Source of the DNA: Panicum virgatum
Taxonomy: Eukaryota > Streptophyta > Magnoliopsida > Poales > Poaceae
Direction of reading: 5' to 3'
NCBI RefSeq assembly: GCF_016808335.1
Contig: NC_053149.1
Location: 40,006,118-40,070,117, forward strand
Length of the DNA stretch: 64,000 bases
Part shown: positions 1 through 11,346 of the stretch, in pieces
Position numbering within the stretch: the stretch's first letter is position 1
Layout: the number at the start of each line of letters is the position of its first letter
Position numbers and translations under genes: made by a program
The notes under the pieces: generated by a model
The model's input: only the letters and a program-made list of their open reading frames with translations
The model's database searches: none
Told to the model about the DNA's origin: nothing

Positions 1-917
1 TTGTCGTGCCACCAAAACATGGTATGCCAGCCTAATCAGATTTGAATAAACTGCTCGAAGAACCTCTGTCAGCTCATCGCGGGAATATGCAGATAGCTTC
101 AGACGAGTCAGCACTAGTCTACGGACATGGGCATGGTGAATGATAGTGTGCCTACAGAGTTCCACTACAAGCTGACCGAGCTCGATATCTGTCATTGACT
201 GCGTGGTCACCATTCCAGTGAAGGGATATCTTGAAGTTAGGAACTGTTTCTGTAGCTTAATGGGAAGGAACTGGTGTAAGAACTCGTGCTGGATTGCATG
301 CTGGAGGGCCTTTGGATGCCCAGTACCCAACGAAGTGAGGACAACATCGATGTCACTCTTAGATGCAGTGTTATGCTTCAGCAAAAATGAGAATATGTCA
401 AGAGACATATCAACATACCTCATGTTTGTCATGGTACTTGGGTGATCAACGATGAAGTCTTCATCAACATTTGGAGCGTCTAGATCTTGAAAGTACGATT
501 CCATATGAAGGGGAAGCAGCGAGGGTGAGGTATTGTGGGTTTCCCGAATAGTGTCCTTCATAAACATTGACATCTGATTGTAGCCACTAGACGGGTTCGA
601 TCCCCACTCTCGTGATGGATCGAGCTGCAAGGTGCGAAACGCCACAAAATTGTTTTGTTTGATCACCACAACATTCCCCTTGATGAAATGGTTCATGAGC
701 GAAAACCCACTCAGATTGGCATTCCGTATAGTTAGCGCTGCGGAGCGAAGTACAATTCTTGCTGTGTCTGTGATCTGATAGGGCCTCTTGGGGTCAAACA
801 ATTTTCCATACAGTGTAGGGGGTGAAGAAATCTGGACCAGCAGTGGCTTGTTTTTTACATAGTCATCCCAGTCGTCAATCTGATCAATAGTGTATGAAAT
901 GGGTCCATTCTCACCCC
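1..917 (-). CDS. Unrecognised protein, partial exon running off left edge
   Basis: On the minus strand the sequence stays open from position 917 to position 1, about 305 codons, with no stop. A plausible splice acceptor (AACATTTGCAG) lies immediately upstream at 918-928, so this looks like an internal or last exon whose continuation is outside the window. Codon use and composition look like real coding sequence. I do not recognise the family. Visible features are an aromatic/acidic start (IDQIDDWDDYVKNKP), an internal Met-rich stretch (MSMFMKD) and an alpha-helical, Leu/Arg-rich C-terminal half with several His residues. No zinc finger, P-loop or transmembrane segment is visible. It is divergent from the MULE transposase remnant 45 bp away, so it could be transposon cargo, an unrelated host gene or an old endogenous viral sequence. 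None of these can be decided by eye. Confidence 0.55.
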
Positions 918-961
918 TGCAAATGTTAATTTTAGTGATTAGAAATAAATAATTATATGAA

Positions 962-1480
962 TTGCATGCCTTGCTGAAAATAAATAATCATATGAAAAAT
1001 GTAGAGTTTGCTAGCAAGTATTTTGAGGTATTGGCTGCCGGAAAAAGAGTTTTTAGTGTTCGTGGTACAGAATATACACATATTGTGGATATAAATGCAA
1101 GGACTTGTGACTGCAGGCGATGGCAGCTATCTGGAATTCCTTGTGGGCATGCCATAGCTTGCTTTAGATCAGAGAGGATCCAATCTGAGTCCATGATTGC
1201 CTCATGTTATCATCGAGACATGTTTTTGGAGGCATATGTACTTGGAGCTACCATTACCATATTGCCACCTAAATATGAAAAGAAGGTGGGTAGGCCACCA
1301 ACAAGAAACAGAAAGAAGCATCCAATTGAACTTGAGGGGAGTTCAAAGCTGTGCAAACATGGTGTAACCATGCATTGTAGCTACTGTAAAGGTCCAGATC
1401 ACACTAAAAAGGGTTGTGTTAGACGCAAACTTGGAATTCCACCTTCACTTGTGAAGAAGAGAAAGAGGTTTGCTCTATAA
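962..1480 (+). pseudogene. MULE (MuDR-type) transposase C-terminal fragment
   Basis: This is the tail of a Mutator-like transposase. Seen directly: a SWIM zinc finger of the CxCx(n)CxH type (CDC then CGH, about residues 48-63), followed by a basic GRPPTRNRKKH linker and a CCHC zinc knuckle (CSYCKGPDHTKKGC, C-x2-C-x4-H-x4-C) near residue 140. This order is typical of the C-terminus of plant MuDR/FAR1-like transposases. The MuDR N-terminal domain and the DDE catalytic core (several hundred residues) are absent. The open frame begins with a non-ATG codon at 962; the first ATG is at 992. Just upstream, a near-duplicate of the ATAAATAAT(T/C)ATATGAA sequence at 942-960 and 979-997 may mark the rearrangement that truncated it. 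A possible further 3' exon lies near 1605-1710. It is a remnant, not a working transposase. Confidence 0.8.
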
Positions 1481-2272
1481 CCTGATCAGGATGAGACCCA
1501 CTATGGTGATCAAGATATTTTAAGGTACGTATTTTTACTCAATTCAATAAGTACTCTTGTTCCTACTTCTGTAGATGTTACATGGCTTTCTCTTTTATAG
1601 GAAATAATGCCTGAGCTACCAGGATATAGTGATCCGACAAAAGATTCTGAAAACCTGGTGACCATCTGTTGTGGACCGATTCTTCGGTCACAAGTTCCAG
1701 CGACGTAACAAGAAGGCGGCTTCTACTAGTGGCTAGGACACTTTACATTTTAATGGCTGTAATTTATATTATTCAGAGTTTAGTTGGTTCGTGTGGTCTG
1801 GTCCCTGTTAGTGTCCAGGTTTTAAGAGGGAGAAAGTACTAGTTTTTGAGGGTGTGTTACAGACACTTTATCCCTGTAACATTTTTTTAGGGGGGGCTTT
1901 ACCCCCACAATCTCTTCTTAATATATTGATGTGTAGTTCTCCTGCGCGTTCGAGAAAAAAAAAGAAGGATGCATGTGCACCGGAGGATCAGAAGGTTTGG
2001 AATTATTTGAGTGTAGAAGGATGCATGTGCACCATCATTCTTCTTGAAGGGCATTGTGATTCGATTTTATCTTTATTTTTTTGAAACTGATTTTATCTTT
2101 ATTAGCAATTCATATGCAGGTATACCTAAATTCTTTTCTACTACATGTATTATTGGTGTTAACTATCAAATACAAACCTTGGACTATATGATAAAAATTA
2201 ACGACTAGCAGTCAAATACAGTTACACAGTGTTGTTGCAAGTCATTGATTAATATAAAACAGGAATATCAAG
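1481..2272. other. Non-coding stretch downstream of MULE remnant
   Basis: An AT-rich region, probably the 3' end and flank of the MULE copy. It contains two similar copies of AGGATGCATGTGCACC, near 1967 and 2018. No supported gene. Confidence 0.4.
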
Positions 2273-2274
2273 TA

Positions 2275-2372
2275 CTCCCTCCGTCCTTAAATATGTCATT
2301 TAGGACAAGCTAGTTAGTTCAAAAATGAACTAATTTGCTTGCCCTAAATGACATATTTAAAAATGGAGGGAG
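2275..2372. mobile_element. Stowaway MITE (Tc1/mariner type)
   Basis: A 98-bp element with near-perfect terminal inverted repeats of about 30 bp (start CTCCCTCCGTCC, reverse complement of the end CTCCCTCCATTT, both continuing into AAATATGTCATTTAGG). It is flanked by TA at 2273-2274 and 2373-2374, the Stowaway target duplication. It is short enough to fold into a single hairpin. Confidence 0.93.
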
Positions 2373-3278
2373 TATAAAGCATGAACCACATAACAGAAAA
2401 CACAGAATCACACATCTACAGTTATGTCCATTGACAAAGTGCAAGATAGCCTAGTCAAATTGCACATGGCAACAAGAATTTACCAGGGCAGAAATTGCAC
2501 TATCAGCAGATGACTGAATGGTGCTGAGAAGTTGTTCCTCGTCAAGATCCCAAACCAAGATGGAAGAGACATGTCACCAGATGCATACTACAGGACAAAA
2601 AAGGGAGCAAGTCCCTGTATTAGAATAACCTACAATGAGTAAAATGAAACTAAACTACTGGGGGGAGAAAACAGAACATTACCAGATAACCAGATTGCTG
2701 CTGCCAGTCAATCACAATACTGCGACCAGCAGCTCCATGACCCTGAACCGATGAGAAAGCAGTTACAAGTTTTTGTCCTCCTTTTTGAGTAAAATTTTCC
2801 CATATACGTACATTTCCATCACCTACAACATGAAAATTAGATAGTGCAATGGTATAAGATAAGAACAAAATGAGAAAAGCATAGAGGAGAGTCATACTTG
2901 AGGCAGCTAAAAGCAAGCTCTCATCAAGCTCATTGATAAGCATGAGTTTAGATAGCCCTCTGTCAGAGTCAGACAACTTGATTTTGAAAAGAGTTCACCG
3001 GTAGCGCACCATCATAGTTCCACACTCTTACATGAGACAGAACTTTAGCAGAACTACAACAGTGCATTTCAAGAAATAGGATTTTTAATCAGAATATAAA
3101 TTTCACCTTATTTGCTCATTTTCATCAGCTGCAATGACGATCAGAGAAAATGGCAGCAATAATGCTGCTTTTGTACCTGACTCAAACCTCGTATCCTAAC
3201 TAGCAATTTGGCTTGTCATCTGCAAGCTGCTATTCCCAGGTGAACAACAATAAAAAAAAACAGATAAAAAAGGAAGAA

Positions 3279-3360
3279 TACAATAACAATAATGTAGCCT
3301 ACCCCAACTTGCTTGGGACAAAAGGCTATGTTGTTGTTGTTGTACAATAACAATAATGTA
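3279..3360. mobile_element. Au-SINE 3'-end stub with 18-bp target-site duplications
   Basis: A 46-bp insert at 3297-3342 reads GCCTACCCCAACTTGCTTGG...GTTGTTGTTGTTG. This is the 3' end of the grass Au SINE, including its short GTT-repeat tail. It is flanked by perfect 18-bp direct repeats TACAATAACAATAATGTA at 3279-3296 and 3343-3360. It lies in an intron of the RAPTOR pseudogene. It is a severely 5'-truncated copy and encodes nothing. Confidence 0.85.
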
Positions 3361-4502
3361 ATACTGGCTAATGTATCTGACAACATACAGGAATGCTGGC
3401 ACTTCACAATGCAATCTAGTGCAATTTGTTCTCCCTCTTCTCTTATAGCATTGGCTTCTTCATTATCATCAGAATCAGTTAAAAGTGGCCTAGAGAAATG
3501 TCAGCAACTCCAGTTGTAAATTGTTGATTGGAGAAGTATACTTAGTTCAGCATTACTGGGAGCCTCAGCAGAGCTTAAAAGGGGATCAGCTAAGCCCTCA
3601 GGTGAATTCATATGGTGTGATTTGAACTCCATAGAACACACTCGGCGTAACCCTGTTAGAAAATCATGCTGAGGAGGGCTAACAGGAGGCATCCTAAATG
3701 CAATTGAGAAGTTTGCTGCAAAATATTGGAAGACTCAATTCAATAATTCTTGTCTTTCCCTGAACCAGTGCACAAAACTAAGGTGTTCCAACTTCAAAGT
3801 ACAGCAAGTGTAAAACTTACCAGAATTCATATCAAACCAGGAAGAAGAGCGTGCCATTCCAAATTGTGATGGAGGTGCAGATGTCTCTCCTAGATGTGTA
3901 CTTCCACTGCTAAATCTAGTATTTTTCATGACCACTTGCTCAACACCTATAAGGGACAGTGCTCTCCGACCAATAGTTGCAATTCTTGGGTAAGGATCTT
4001 TAGCAACAGAACACATAGTTGATATAAATTGAGAATAAATGACACTATCAACAGGCCTCGATCTGGCATAGCTGAGACCACCATTACTGCCCATAACACT
4101 TGCATTCTCTCTCAGTAATATGGCTGAATCAGAGTGTTGGGAAGAATCATCTGACTGGGGAGAGCCATGCATGACGCTATTTGTTGCAATCGGGTTGCTC
4201 GAAGAAATTCTTCCATCACAACCAGTGGCACTGCTATCACTGCCAACCCTTAGCACAGGACCAATATGAGAAGCAAGGCCACTGCTGCCTTGTAGAATGT
4301 TGTTGGGACTGTAGACATTGTTTGGACTACTTATATTGGCAAGTGATGGTTTCCAGTACTCAGCAGCAAGAGATTTGAGATGCTTATTGTGATCAAATGC
4401 AAAACGAGTAAGCGCTGGAAAAACATTAGGTCAGCTCAAAATGTTTCCCGAAAGGTTAAAAAGAATGTTCTATGTTCAACACAATAAAAGGGGTGTTCTT
4501 TG

Positions 4503-5046
4503 CCATGTTATCTAGTCGTCCGACTAATCGCGATTAGTCAGGCTTATCGGTCCGGTGACCCCGATAAGGGACACCGAGTAGGTCTGGGCGACTAGTTTTC
4601 TAGTCGTCCGACTAGTCGTCGACTAGTCGCGATTAGTCGCACGATCAGGTTGGAAAACGATCAGACTTGAGATTGTTTTGTGGGTTGTTTGAGTTGTGGG
4701 CCTCGGCCGGTGATGGGCTGGCAAGGTGGCCCATTAGGTTTTTGGTATATAGAGGCTGAGAGACAGGAATATGGACTATGGGACAGGAATACAGAGTTCT
4801 GGACAGTTCACAAATCATCTCTCACAAATAAGTGAAAAATCGACTATTATTGTTGCCTTCATACTTGCTTTTTATTAAGTAATATGTAGTACATATATCA
4901 TATCGGTCCTGGGACACATAGGACAACTAGGCAGACGACTAGGACCGACTAAGCTCGACTAATCGGCCTGATCGACGACTAATCGCGACTAGTCGTCTGA
5001 TCGGTCCCATGGCGACTAGGTTCGACTAGACGATTTGAAAACATGG
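4503..5046. mobile_element. Non-autonomous hAT-like element, 8-bp TSD
   Basis: A 544-bp insertion inside a RAPTOR-pseudogene intron. Direct 8-bp repeats GTTCTTTG lie at 4495-4502 and 5047-5054, the duplication size of the hAT superfamily. The ends are inverted: CCATGTTATCTAGTCG at the left and, reverse-complemented, CCATGTTTTCAAATCGTCTA at the right. Both ends are packed with GACTAGTCG-type palindromes (4509-4640 and 4930-5030) that pair with one another. No transposase ORF is present. Confidence 0.8.
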
Positions 5047-5780
5047 GTTCTTTGAATAACAGTATATTTTTCTAATGAACATACCTATAGCAACCTCAGA
5101 TCTAACAAGAGGACTAGCATCTGAAGATACCTATAGAAGGCTTCAGATGACACTTATTTCAGCTTTTAGCTTTTCAATCATCATCAGAATCATCAACACC
5201 ATTTACTGATGTTGATCCCATATCCAGGAGATTTCCAAGTGCAAAAATAGCAGAAGCTATGACCGGGCAAGACCTAAATAAATATCTTTGAAGTAGGCGA
5301 AGGAAAGAACAGATCAAGAATGAAAGTACTGTACCTCAGGTTGTGGCTCCGACAATAAATAAATTAAAATTTCTGGTGCATTTGAATGCACACCAAGTAA
5401 CTGAGCCTCAGGGAAATCTTCCTAGAGTTTGCCAAGGCATAAACAAAGCCACTGCAAAAGCAAAGGCTCTGCCTGCACATCATGAGGATTTTCAGGTTGT
5501 AGATGTCTCAGGCAAACATCTGACCTCCATTAATACAGGCCTCTTGCCCCTTCTATGCCCATCCACAATAACTGCTAAAACAAAAGCAGCCATTGCCCGC
5601 TGCTCTGGGTAAGCATCCAAACTGTCAAGAAACCTGATAAAATATGCTTGTCCTCCATCTTTAACCAAGTCCACCTGGCACAACTGTCATTTCGGGAAAA
5701 CGGTATATGTTAGAAGAGTGGGGAAAACATGAACCATACACATACAAAAAGAATTTCAAAATATTCCACAGAAGAGTGTG

Positions 5781-5998
5781 TGAAAGCAGAATTGGAGAGG
5801 CAAAACTGGATTGATTGATAGGGAGTACAATGTGTACAATATATAGGCAAGGAAACCCTAGGGATGGTTTATGGAACAGCACCAATCAAGGGATCCTTGC
5901 CTAATCTACCATCAAACCATAAAACCTAGCCACGGCAACAGGCCGGGCGCCGCCGGCCATATGGGCCGGCCCTATAGGGCTAAAACTCCATTCTAACA
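5781..5998 (-). repeat. 3' LTR of copia element
   Basis: 218 bp, differing from the 5' LTR at four positions that I can count by eye. The polypurine tract TGCGGGGGCG (minus strand) is directly adjacent. Confidence 0.93.
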
Positions 5999-6017
5999 CG
6001 CCCCCGCAGTCTGATCG

Positions 6018-9000
6018 TCAGCCACTGCATACGTTCAGACTGGACCTAAACTCCGTAAAGACCAAAGAAGGAAGCCCCTTGGTGAAGATGTCGGTGTACT
6101 GAGAGGACGTCGGCACATGCATAACACGAACATCACCAACAGCGACTCGTTCCCTGACGAAGTGCAGATCAATCTCAATGTGTTTAGTGTGCTGATGCTG
6201 GACAGGGTTGGAGAACATGTAGACTGCGCTAATGTTGTCACAGTAGACCAACGTGGCACGGCGCAGGGGAGCATGGAGCTCCTGTAGAAGCTGGCGCAAC
6301 CATGACGCTTCGGCAACACCATTTGCAACTGCGCGATACTCGGCTTCAGCACTGGATCTGGACACAGTAGACTGGCGCTTGGAGGACCAGGAGATGAGGC
6401 TATCACCCAGGAACACAGCATAGCCCGAGGTGGACTTGCGTGTATCAGGACAACCAGCCCAATCAGCGTCAGTGTAGACCACAAGATCAGCAGAAGAAGA
6501 CGGTCGCAGCAGGAGTCCCGAATGAAGAGTGCCCTTGACATAGCGAAGAATGCGCTTCAGAGCAGTCAGATGAGGCTCCCGAGGATCGTGTATATGAAGG
6601 CAGACCTGCTGAACGGCGTACGCAATATCGGGCCGAGTGAAAGTCAAGTACTGGAGAGCACCAGCAAGACTCTAAAACTCAGAAGCATCAGCAACTGGAG
6701 CACCATCTGCAGCAGAGACCTTGGGATTCGTATCCATTGGAGTCGAACAAGGCTTGCAGTCGGTCATGTGGGCGCGGTCTAGGATGTCAACCATGTACTG
6801 CTGCTGAGAGAGGAATAAGCCATCACCGCGGCGCTGAACCTGCATACCGAGGAAGTAGTGCAGATCACCAAGATCCTTCATGGAGAACTCGTGCTGGAGA
6901 GCGGTGATAATCCGATCAAGGAGCTCAGTGGAAGAGGCGGTGAGGATGATATCATTGACGTAGAGCAGTGGGTAGGCAATATCAGAGCCGCGCTTGTAGA
7001 CGAACAGCGATGTATTTGACTTAGCTCCAGTGAACCCCACAGACATAAGATAGGTGGCAAACCGGCTGTACCAGGCGCGGGGGGCTTGCTTCAATCAATA
7101 GAGGGACTTGTTGAGCTGACAAACAAAGTCCGGATGAGCAGAGTCCTCGAAACCAGCAGGCTGCATAGAGTAGACTATCTCGGTCAGGGTGCCATGCAGA
7201 AAAACATTCTTCACATCGAGCTGGTGAATGGGCCAGCGACTGGAGAGAGCTAGGGAGAGCACAGTGCGGACAGTAGCAGGCTTCACAACAGGGCTGAAAG
7301 TCTCGGAATAATCCACGCCCAGTCGCTGAGTAAACCCACGAAGAACCCAGCGAGCCTTGTACCGCTCAAGAGACCCATCGGCGTGGAACTTGTGCTTGAA
7401 GGCCCACTTGCCAGTGACCACATTGGCACGCGGAGGACGCGGCACGAGATCCCATGTGTGGTTCTTCAGAAGAGCAGCATGTTCCTCTTCCATAGCCGCG
7501 TGCCAGTTGGGGTCGGCAAGCGCGCTACGGAAGGTCTTGGGCACTGGAGACAGGGCGGCAGCGGTGAACATAGACGGTACTCGGAAACCGCTCTTCGCAC
7601 GTGTAGTCATGGAGTGCTGATTGCTCACTGGTGGTACAGCAACCGCACCCGCAGGTAGGGACGTAGTCGTACTGGGGGGCGCCGGGGCCGCCGGGACGGG
7701 CGTGGCGAAGGTCGCCGAGGCAGGGCGCTCCCGGCGAGTGTCCACCTGCTGGAAGAGGCGCTCAGGGCACGCAGGGGGGGTGTCGTCGAGGGAGAGGCCG
7801 GCGCCGCGCCGGGCGTCGTTGAGGCCTCCGGGGCCATGCCAGGCACGGCAGGAAAACCCGGAGGAGGTCCACGAGTAGCGCGTGGCTGCGCGGACAGTGC
7901 AGGAGCCGCACGTGGCAGTGCGGGAGACGATGCAGCCGCCGAGCCGACTAGGGACGCGCCAGGCGAGAAGGGGTCGGCTGGGAAAGCATCAAGCGCTGCT
8001 GGACCAGCCGAAGGGACACCAGACGCAGCCGCACGTGGCTGTACGGGAGGTGGAACACCAGAGCCTGCAGGCAAAAGCTGGTGCACAGGGCCGATAGGCG
8101 CTGGCACATAATCAGTAGCATCCAGAAAATCGAGGTCAGCCGGTGAGGAGGAGCAACACGGCTCGGCATAAGGAAACGAGGACTCGTCGAAAACGACGTG
8201 GCGGGAGATGATGACTCTGTTCATGGAGAGGTCAAGGCAGCGGTATCCTTTATGATGAGCAAAGTAACCCAGAAAGACACAGAGGGCGGACCGAGGGGCA
8301 AGCTTATGGGGAGCAGTAGCAGACAGGTTGGGATAACACTTACAACCAAAAACGCGAAGATGATCATAGGTAGGCGCAGTGCCGAGTAGGGCGGCATGCG
8401 GCGTGCCAGACGCAAGCGTTTTGGTTGGTAAGATGTTAAGGAGGTGGGTGGCTGTCTGAAGAGCTTCAACCCAGAAGCGAGCGGGAAGGGAAGCCTGGAA
8501 CAGAAGCGAACGCACAACGTTATTAGTGGAACGAATGATGCGCTCAGCCTTACCGTTCTGAGAGGAGGTGTATGGGCATGACATGCGAAGGTGGACGCCG
8601 TGAGTGAGGAAGAACGTGCGGGAGCTAGAGTTATCGAACTCTTTGCCATTGTCGCACTAGATTGCCTTCACGGTGCAGCCGAACTGAGTAGACACATAGG
8701 CAAAGAAGTGAGCAATCGTCGAGAAAACGTCAGATTTAAGTTTCAGAGGAAACGTCCATATATAATGTGAACAATCATCAAGAATAACTAAATAATATTT
8801 AAAGCCCGAAACACTGAGAACAGGTGATGTCCACAAATCACAATGTATGATATCAAAATTATTTGTTGCTCTTGATGTCGACACAGGAAAAGGAAGACGC
8901 AAATGACGCCCTAACTGACAGGCATGGCATAGCGAGGAGCTAGTGTCGTGTCTACAGGAAGGAAGCCCCGATGAAGCGAGCTGGGAAAGCGGCTATTGCC

Positions 9001-10873
9001 CAGGGTGACCAAGACGGCGATGCCATAGGATAGACTCAATGGTGGCAGCGAGGGAATGGGCGACTGGTAGGCGGAGGGGGTACAACGGCCCAGAGCTATT
9101 GCACCTGACGATCAGTCTCTGTGACAGAAGGTCCTTCACAGAACAACCAGACGGGTCAAACTCAACAGAACAATTGTTATCGATGGTAAACTGTCGAACA
9201 GAAATAAGGTTCTTAATAAGTTAAGGTGAAACCAAAACATTATTAAGGTGAAGGTTAGGAGTAAGATCAGTATTACCGGTGGATGTGAAAGGAAGCAAGG
9301 AGCCGTTACCGACAACAATGGAACAAGGAGTACGATACCGCGTGGGAAGAATATGTGAAAGAGAACTAGAAGAGGGAGACATGTGAGAGGTAGCACCTGA
9401 GTCGAAGTACCACTCGTTGGTCTGCTGGGGCTGATTCAGAGTCATGGTACTGAATGTCAACGCCAGAGACTATTGATCCCAGGACGAAGGACCAACCGAC
9501 GAAGGGAAGAAGCCAGGAGGTAGTGCAGACCACTGTCCAACATGCTCCATAGGCGCACGCGGCGTCGCAGGCTGCTGGGGGTGCTGCTGCGCCAGCAGAG
9601 CCTGCTGAGGAGGGCGCGCAGGCAGGGGCGCCGGTGAGGGCCGTGGACCTGGCCACATCTGGATGGTGCCAGTCCACGGGTTGTAGAAGGATGGCCAGGG
9701 CATGGAGGAGCGGTTTTGGTTGCTGCCGGAGGGGGCGCCAGGGTTGGAGCCTTGGCCGCCCGAAGCTTGACTGGTGGAGCCCTGACCGCCGGAGCCTTTG
9801 CCGCCGCCACGGCTGCGGCGGCTCTTGGCCGGCGGGGCAGAAGAGGTGCCCTGCGTGATGACGCCCCGGGAGCCCGAACCGCCGGTCGCCGAAGCGGGGC
9901 CCTGGAGGGGGTGGTGGAAGCCGCGAGAGCCGTCGCCTGCATCGTCTGGTGCTCCATCGTCATCTCCTCGAGGAGATCAGCCTTCGCATCGACGAAGGTG
10001 GGGAAGGGGCGTCCCCGGCGAAGATGCATCCCGACGGTCTTGAACCGCTCGTTCAGACCGCGGATGACGTTGAGGACGAGGGTCCGGTCGGTGACGATCT
10101 CGCCCAAGTCCGCAAGCATGTCCGCCATGCGCTTCATCTCCTTGCAGTACTCGGCGATCGACAAGTCGCCCTGGACGAAGTTGCGGAACTTCACCTCGAG
10201 AAGTAGGGTGCGCGTCTCCTTGTTGAGGAACTGAGACTCAACAGCAAGCCAGGCGACGCGGTCGGTGGAGTCTCGCGCGGAGATAGAAGCAGCAAGGTCG
10301 TCAGTGATGGTGCCGAAGATCCACGACTTGACGACGCAGTCCATGCGCTGCCAGTCAGGAAAGAAGGGCGCCGGATCATCCTGCAAGACATGATCCAGCA
10401 GGGAGTACTTCCCGACGGTGAGGAGAAACTAATCGCGCCACCGGTTGTAGTTGCCGGCGGTGAGGTCGAGAACAACCGGGATGAGAGTTCGGATGTTCTG
10501 AACGGACACCGCCTGGGCTTGGAGATTGGCGAGCGCGGCAGCCTCGTGCAGAAGAAGCGCCTGACGGAGATCGCGGTGGGAGTTGCCGTCGGAGAGGGCT
10601 GCATCCGCATCGGAGGAGTCGCCGTTGGAGGCAGGGTCGCCGGCGGCCACGCGCTCCCTGTCAGCGCGAGCCAGGGCGTCCCGCTCGCGGGCCGCAGCGG
10701 CCTCGCGCTCCTGAGCCGCGGCCTGCGCCTCCTTGACGGCAGCGTTGGCGTGCTCCAGAGCGGCGCGGCGCGCCGCCTTCTTGGCCGCGCGCAGCGGCGG
10801 CGGCGGGAGCCGAGGCGTCGACAGACCTAGCGGCGGCGGCGGCAGATGGGGAGAGCGGAGGGGTGCCAGTCAT
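6018..10873 (-). pseudogene. Copia gag-pol polyprotein, inactivated
   Basis: Read on the minus strand, the order is copia-like. A gag with an Ala/Glu-rich helical start and UBN2-type domain spans 10873-9457. The protease is near 9410 (WYFDSGATSHM). Integrase spans about 9000-8250, with the GAG pre-integrase motif LWHRRLGHP and core motifs (FDIIHCDLW, SSQNGKAERIIRS). Reverse transcriptase spans about 7450-6860 (KWAFKHKFHADG, HQLDVKNVFLHG, SLFVYKRG). RNase H is at about 6480-6020 (YTDADWAGCPDTRKSTSGY, SSAEAEYRAV, HIEIDLHFVRE). Damage: in-frame stops at 10429-10431, 9221-9223, 8657-8659, 7095-7097 and 6672-6674, plus frameshifts near 10800 and 7745. The RT catalytic box reads YVNDI instead of YVDDI (codon at 6954-6956), so a polymerase aspartate is lost. 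It cannot be an autonomous element. Confidence 0.93.
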
Positions 10874-11120
10874 CGCGGCCAAGCAGAGGCCCGGCGCGAG
10901 ATTGGCGGCGCTGCCAAGGAGGGTGCGCAGGGAGGCGGCGCTGCCAGGGAGGGCGCGCAGCGGCGCGGTCGGAGAGGCGCGCCGGGGGGTGGCAAGGCCA
11001 GAGAGGCGCGCCGGGGAGGGGTGAGCAGCCGCGGAGGCGCGCAGGGCGCGGCCAGGGGAGGCGCGCGATGGGCGGAAGCGAGAAAAATAGGTCACGGACC
11101 GTGATGGACTCGTGATACCA

Positions 11121-11338
11121 TGAAAGCAGAATTGGAGAGGCAAAACTGGATTGATTGATAGGGAGTACAATGTGTACAATATATATGCAAGGAAACCCTA
11201 GGGATGGTTTATGAAACAGCACCAATCAAGGGATCCTTGCCTAATCTACCATCAAACCATAAAACCTAGCCACGGCAACAGGCCGGGCGCCGCAGGCCAT
11301 ATGGGCCGGCCCTACAGGGCTAAAACTCCATTCTAACA
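11121..11338 (-). repeat. 5' LTR of copia element
   Basis: 218 bp, TG...CA bounded in element orientation, followed on the element strand by the primer-binding site. It pairs with the LTR at 5781-5998. Confidence 0.93.
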
Positions 11339-11346
11339 GTGTGTGC

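Larger units (their letters stand above)
2484..5683 (-). pseudogene. RAPTOR pseudogene, 3' (downstream) half
   Basis: Minus-strand exons match the plant TOR-complex scaffold RAPTOR. In order: an exon ending the HEAT region ([28 protein letters not shown]) at 5683-5340; further exons (FALGNLLDMGS, PLVRSEVA); the 4420-3820 exon ([37 protein letters not shown]); and WD40 exons down to 2484 ([33 protein letters not shown]). Introns are kept, so this is a duplicated copy, not a processed one. Visible lesions: two small deletions after GHRRG, a TGG-to-TAG stop in the KLWEDF motif near 5430, GAT TGA in the acidic linker, TGA for Gly after NWSC near 3517, TGG-to-TAG in IASWDTRF near 3206, and a 2-bp insertion near 2573. 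The last WD40 exons are absent left of 2484. RAPTOR normally bridges TOR kinase to its substrates; this copy cannot make that protein. Confidence 0.9.
5781..11338 (-). mobile_element. Ty1/copia LTR retrotransposon (Ale/Retrofit-like), complete but defective
   Basis: A 5558-bp element on the minus strand inserted in a RAPTOR-pseudogene intron. The LTRs are 218 bp each (5781-5998 and 11121-11338), bounded TGTTAGAATGG...TTTCA in element orientation. The five-base duplication GTGTG occurs at 5776-5780 and 11339-11343. The primer-binding site (TGGTATCACGAG, minus strand, about 11109-11120) fits initiator methionine tRNA, and a G-rich polypurine tract abuts the 3' LTR at about 5999-6011. The short LTRs and the RT sequence style suggest the Ale/Retrofit/Hopscotch lineage, which is an inference. 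The internal gag-pol frame is broken. Confidence 0.95.

Noticed and set aside
7357..8584. Plus-strand ORFs opposite the copia integrase/RT
   Set aside because: Antisense shadows of the minus-strand pol sequence, which carries the recognisable motifs.
10661..11225. Arg/Ala/Gly-rich ORFs on both strands at the copia 5' end
   Set aside because: They overlap the 5' LTR, leader and start of gag. Composition reflects GC richness.
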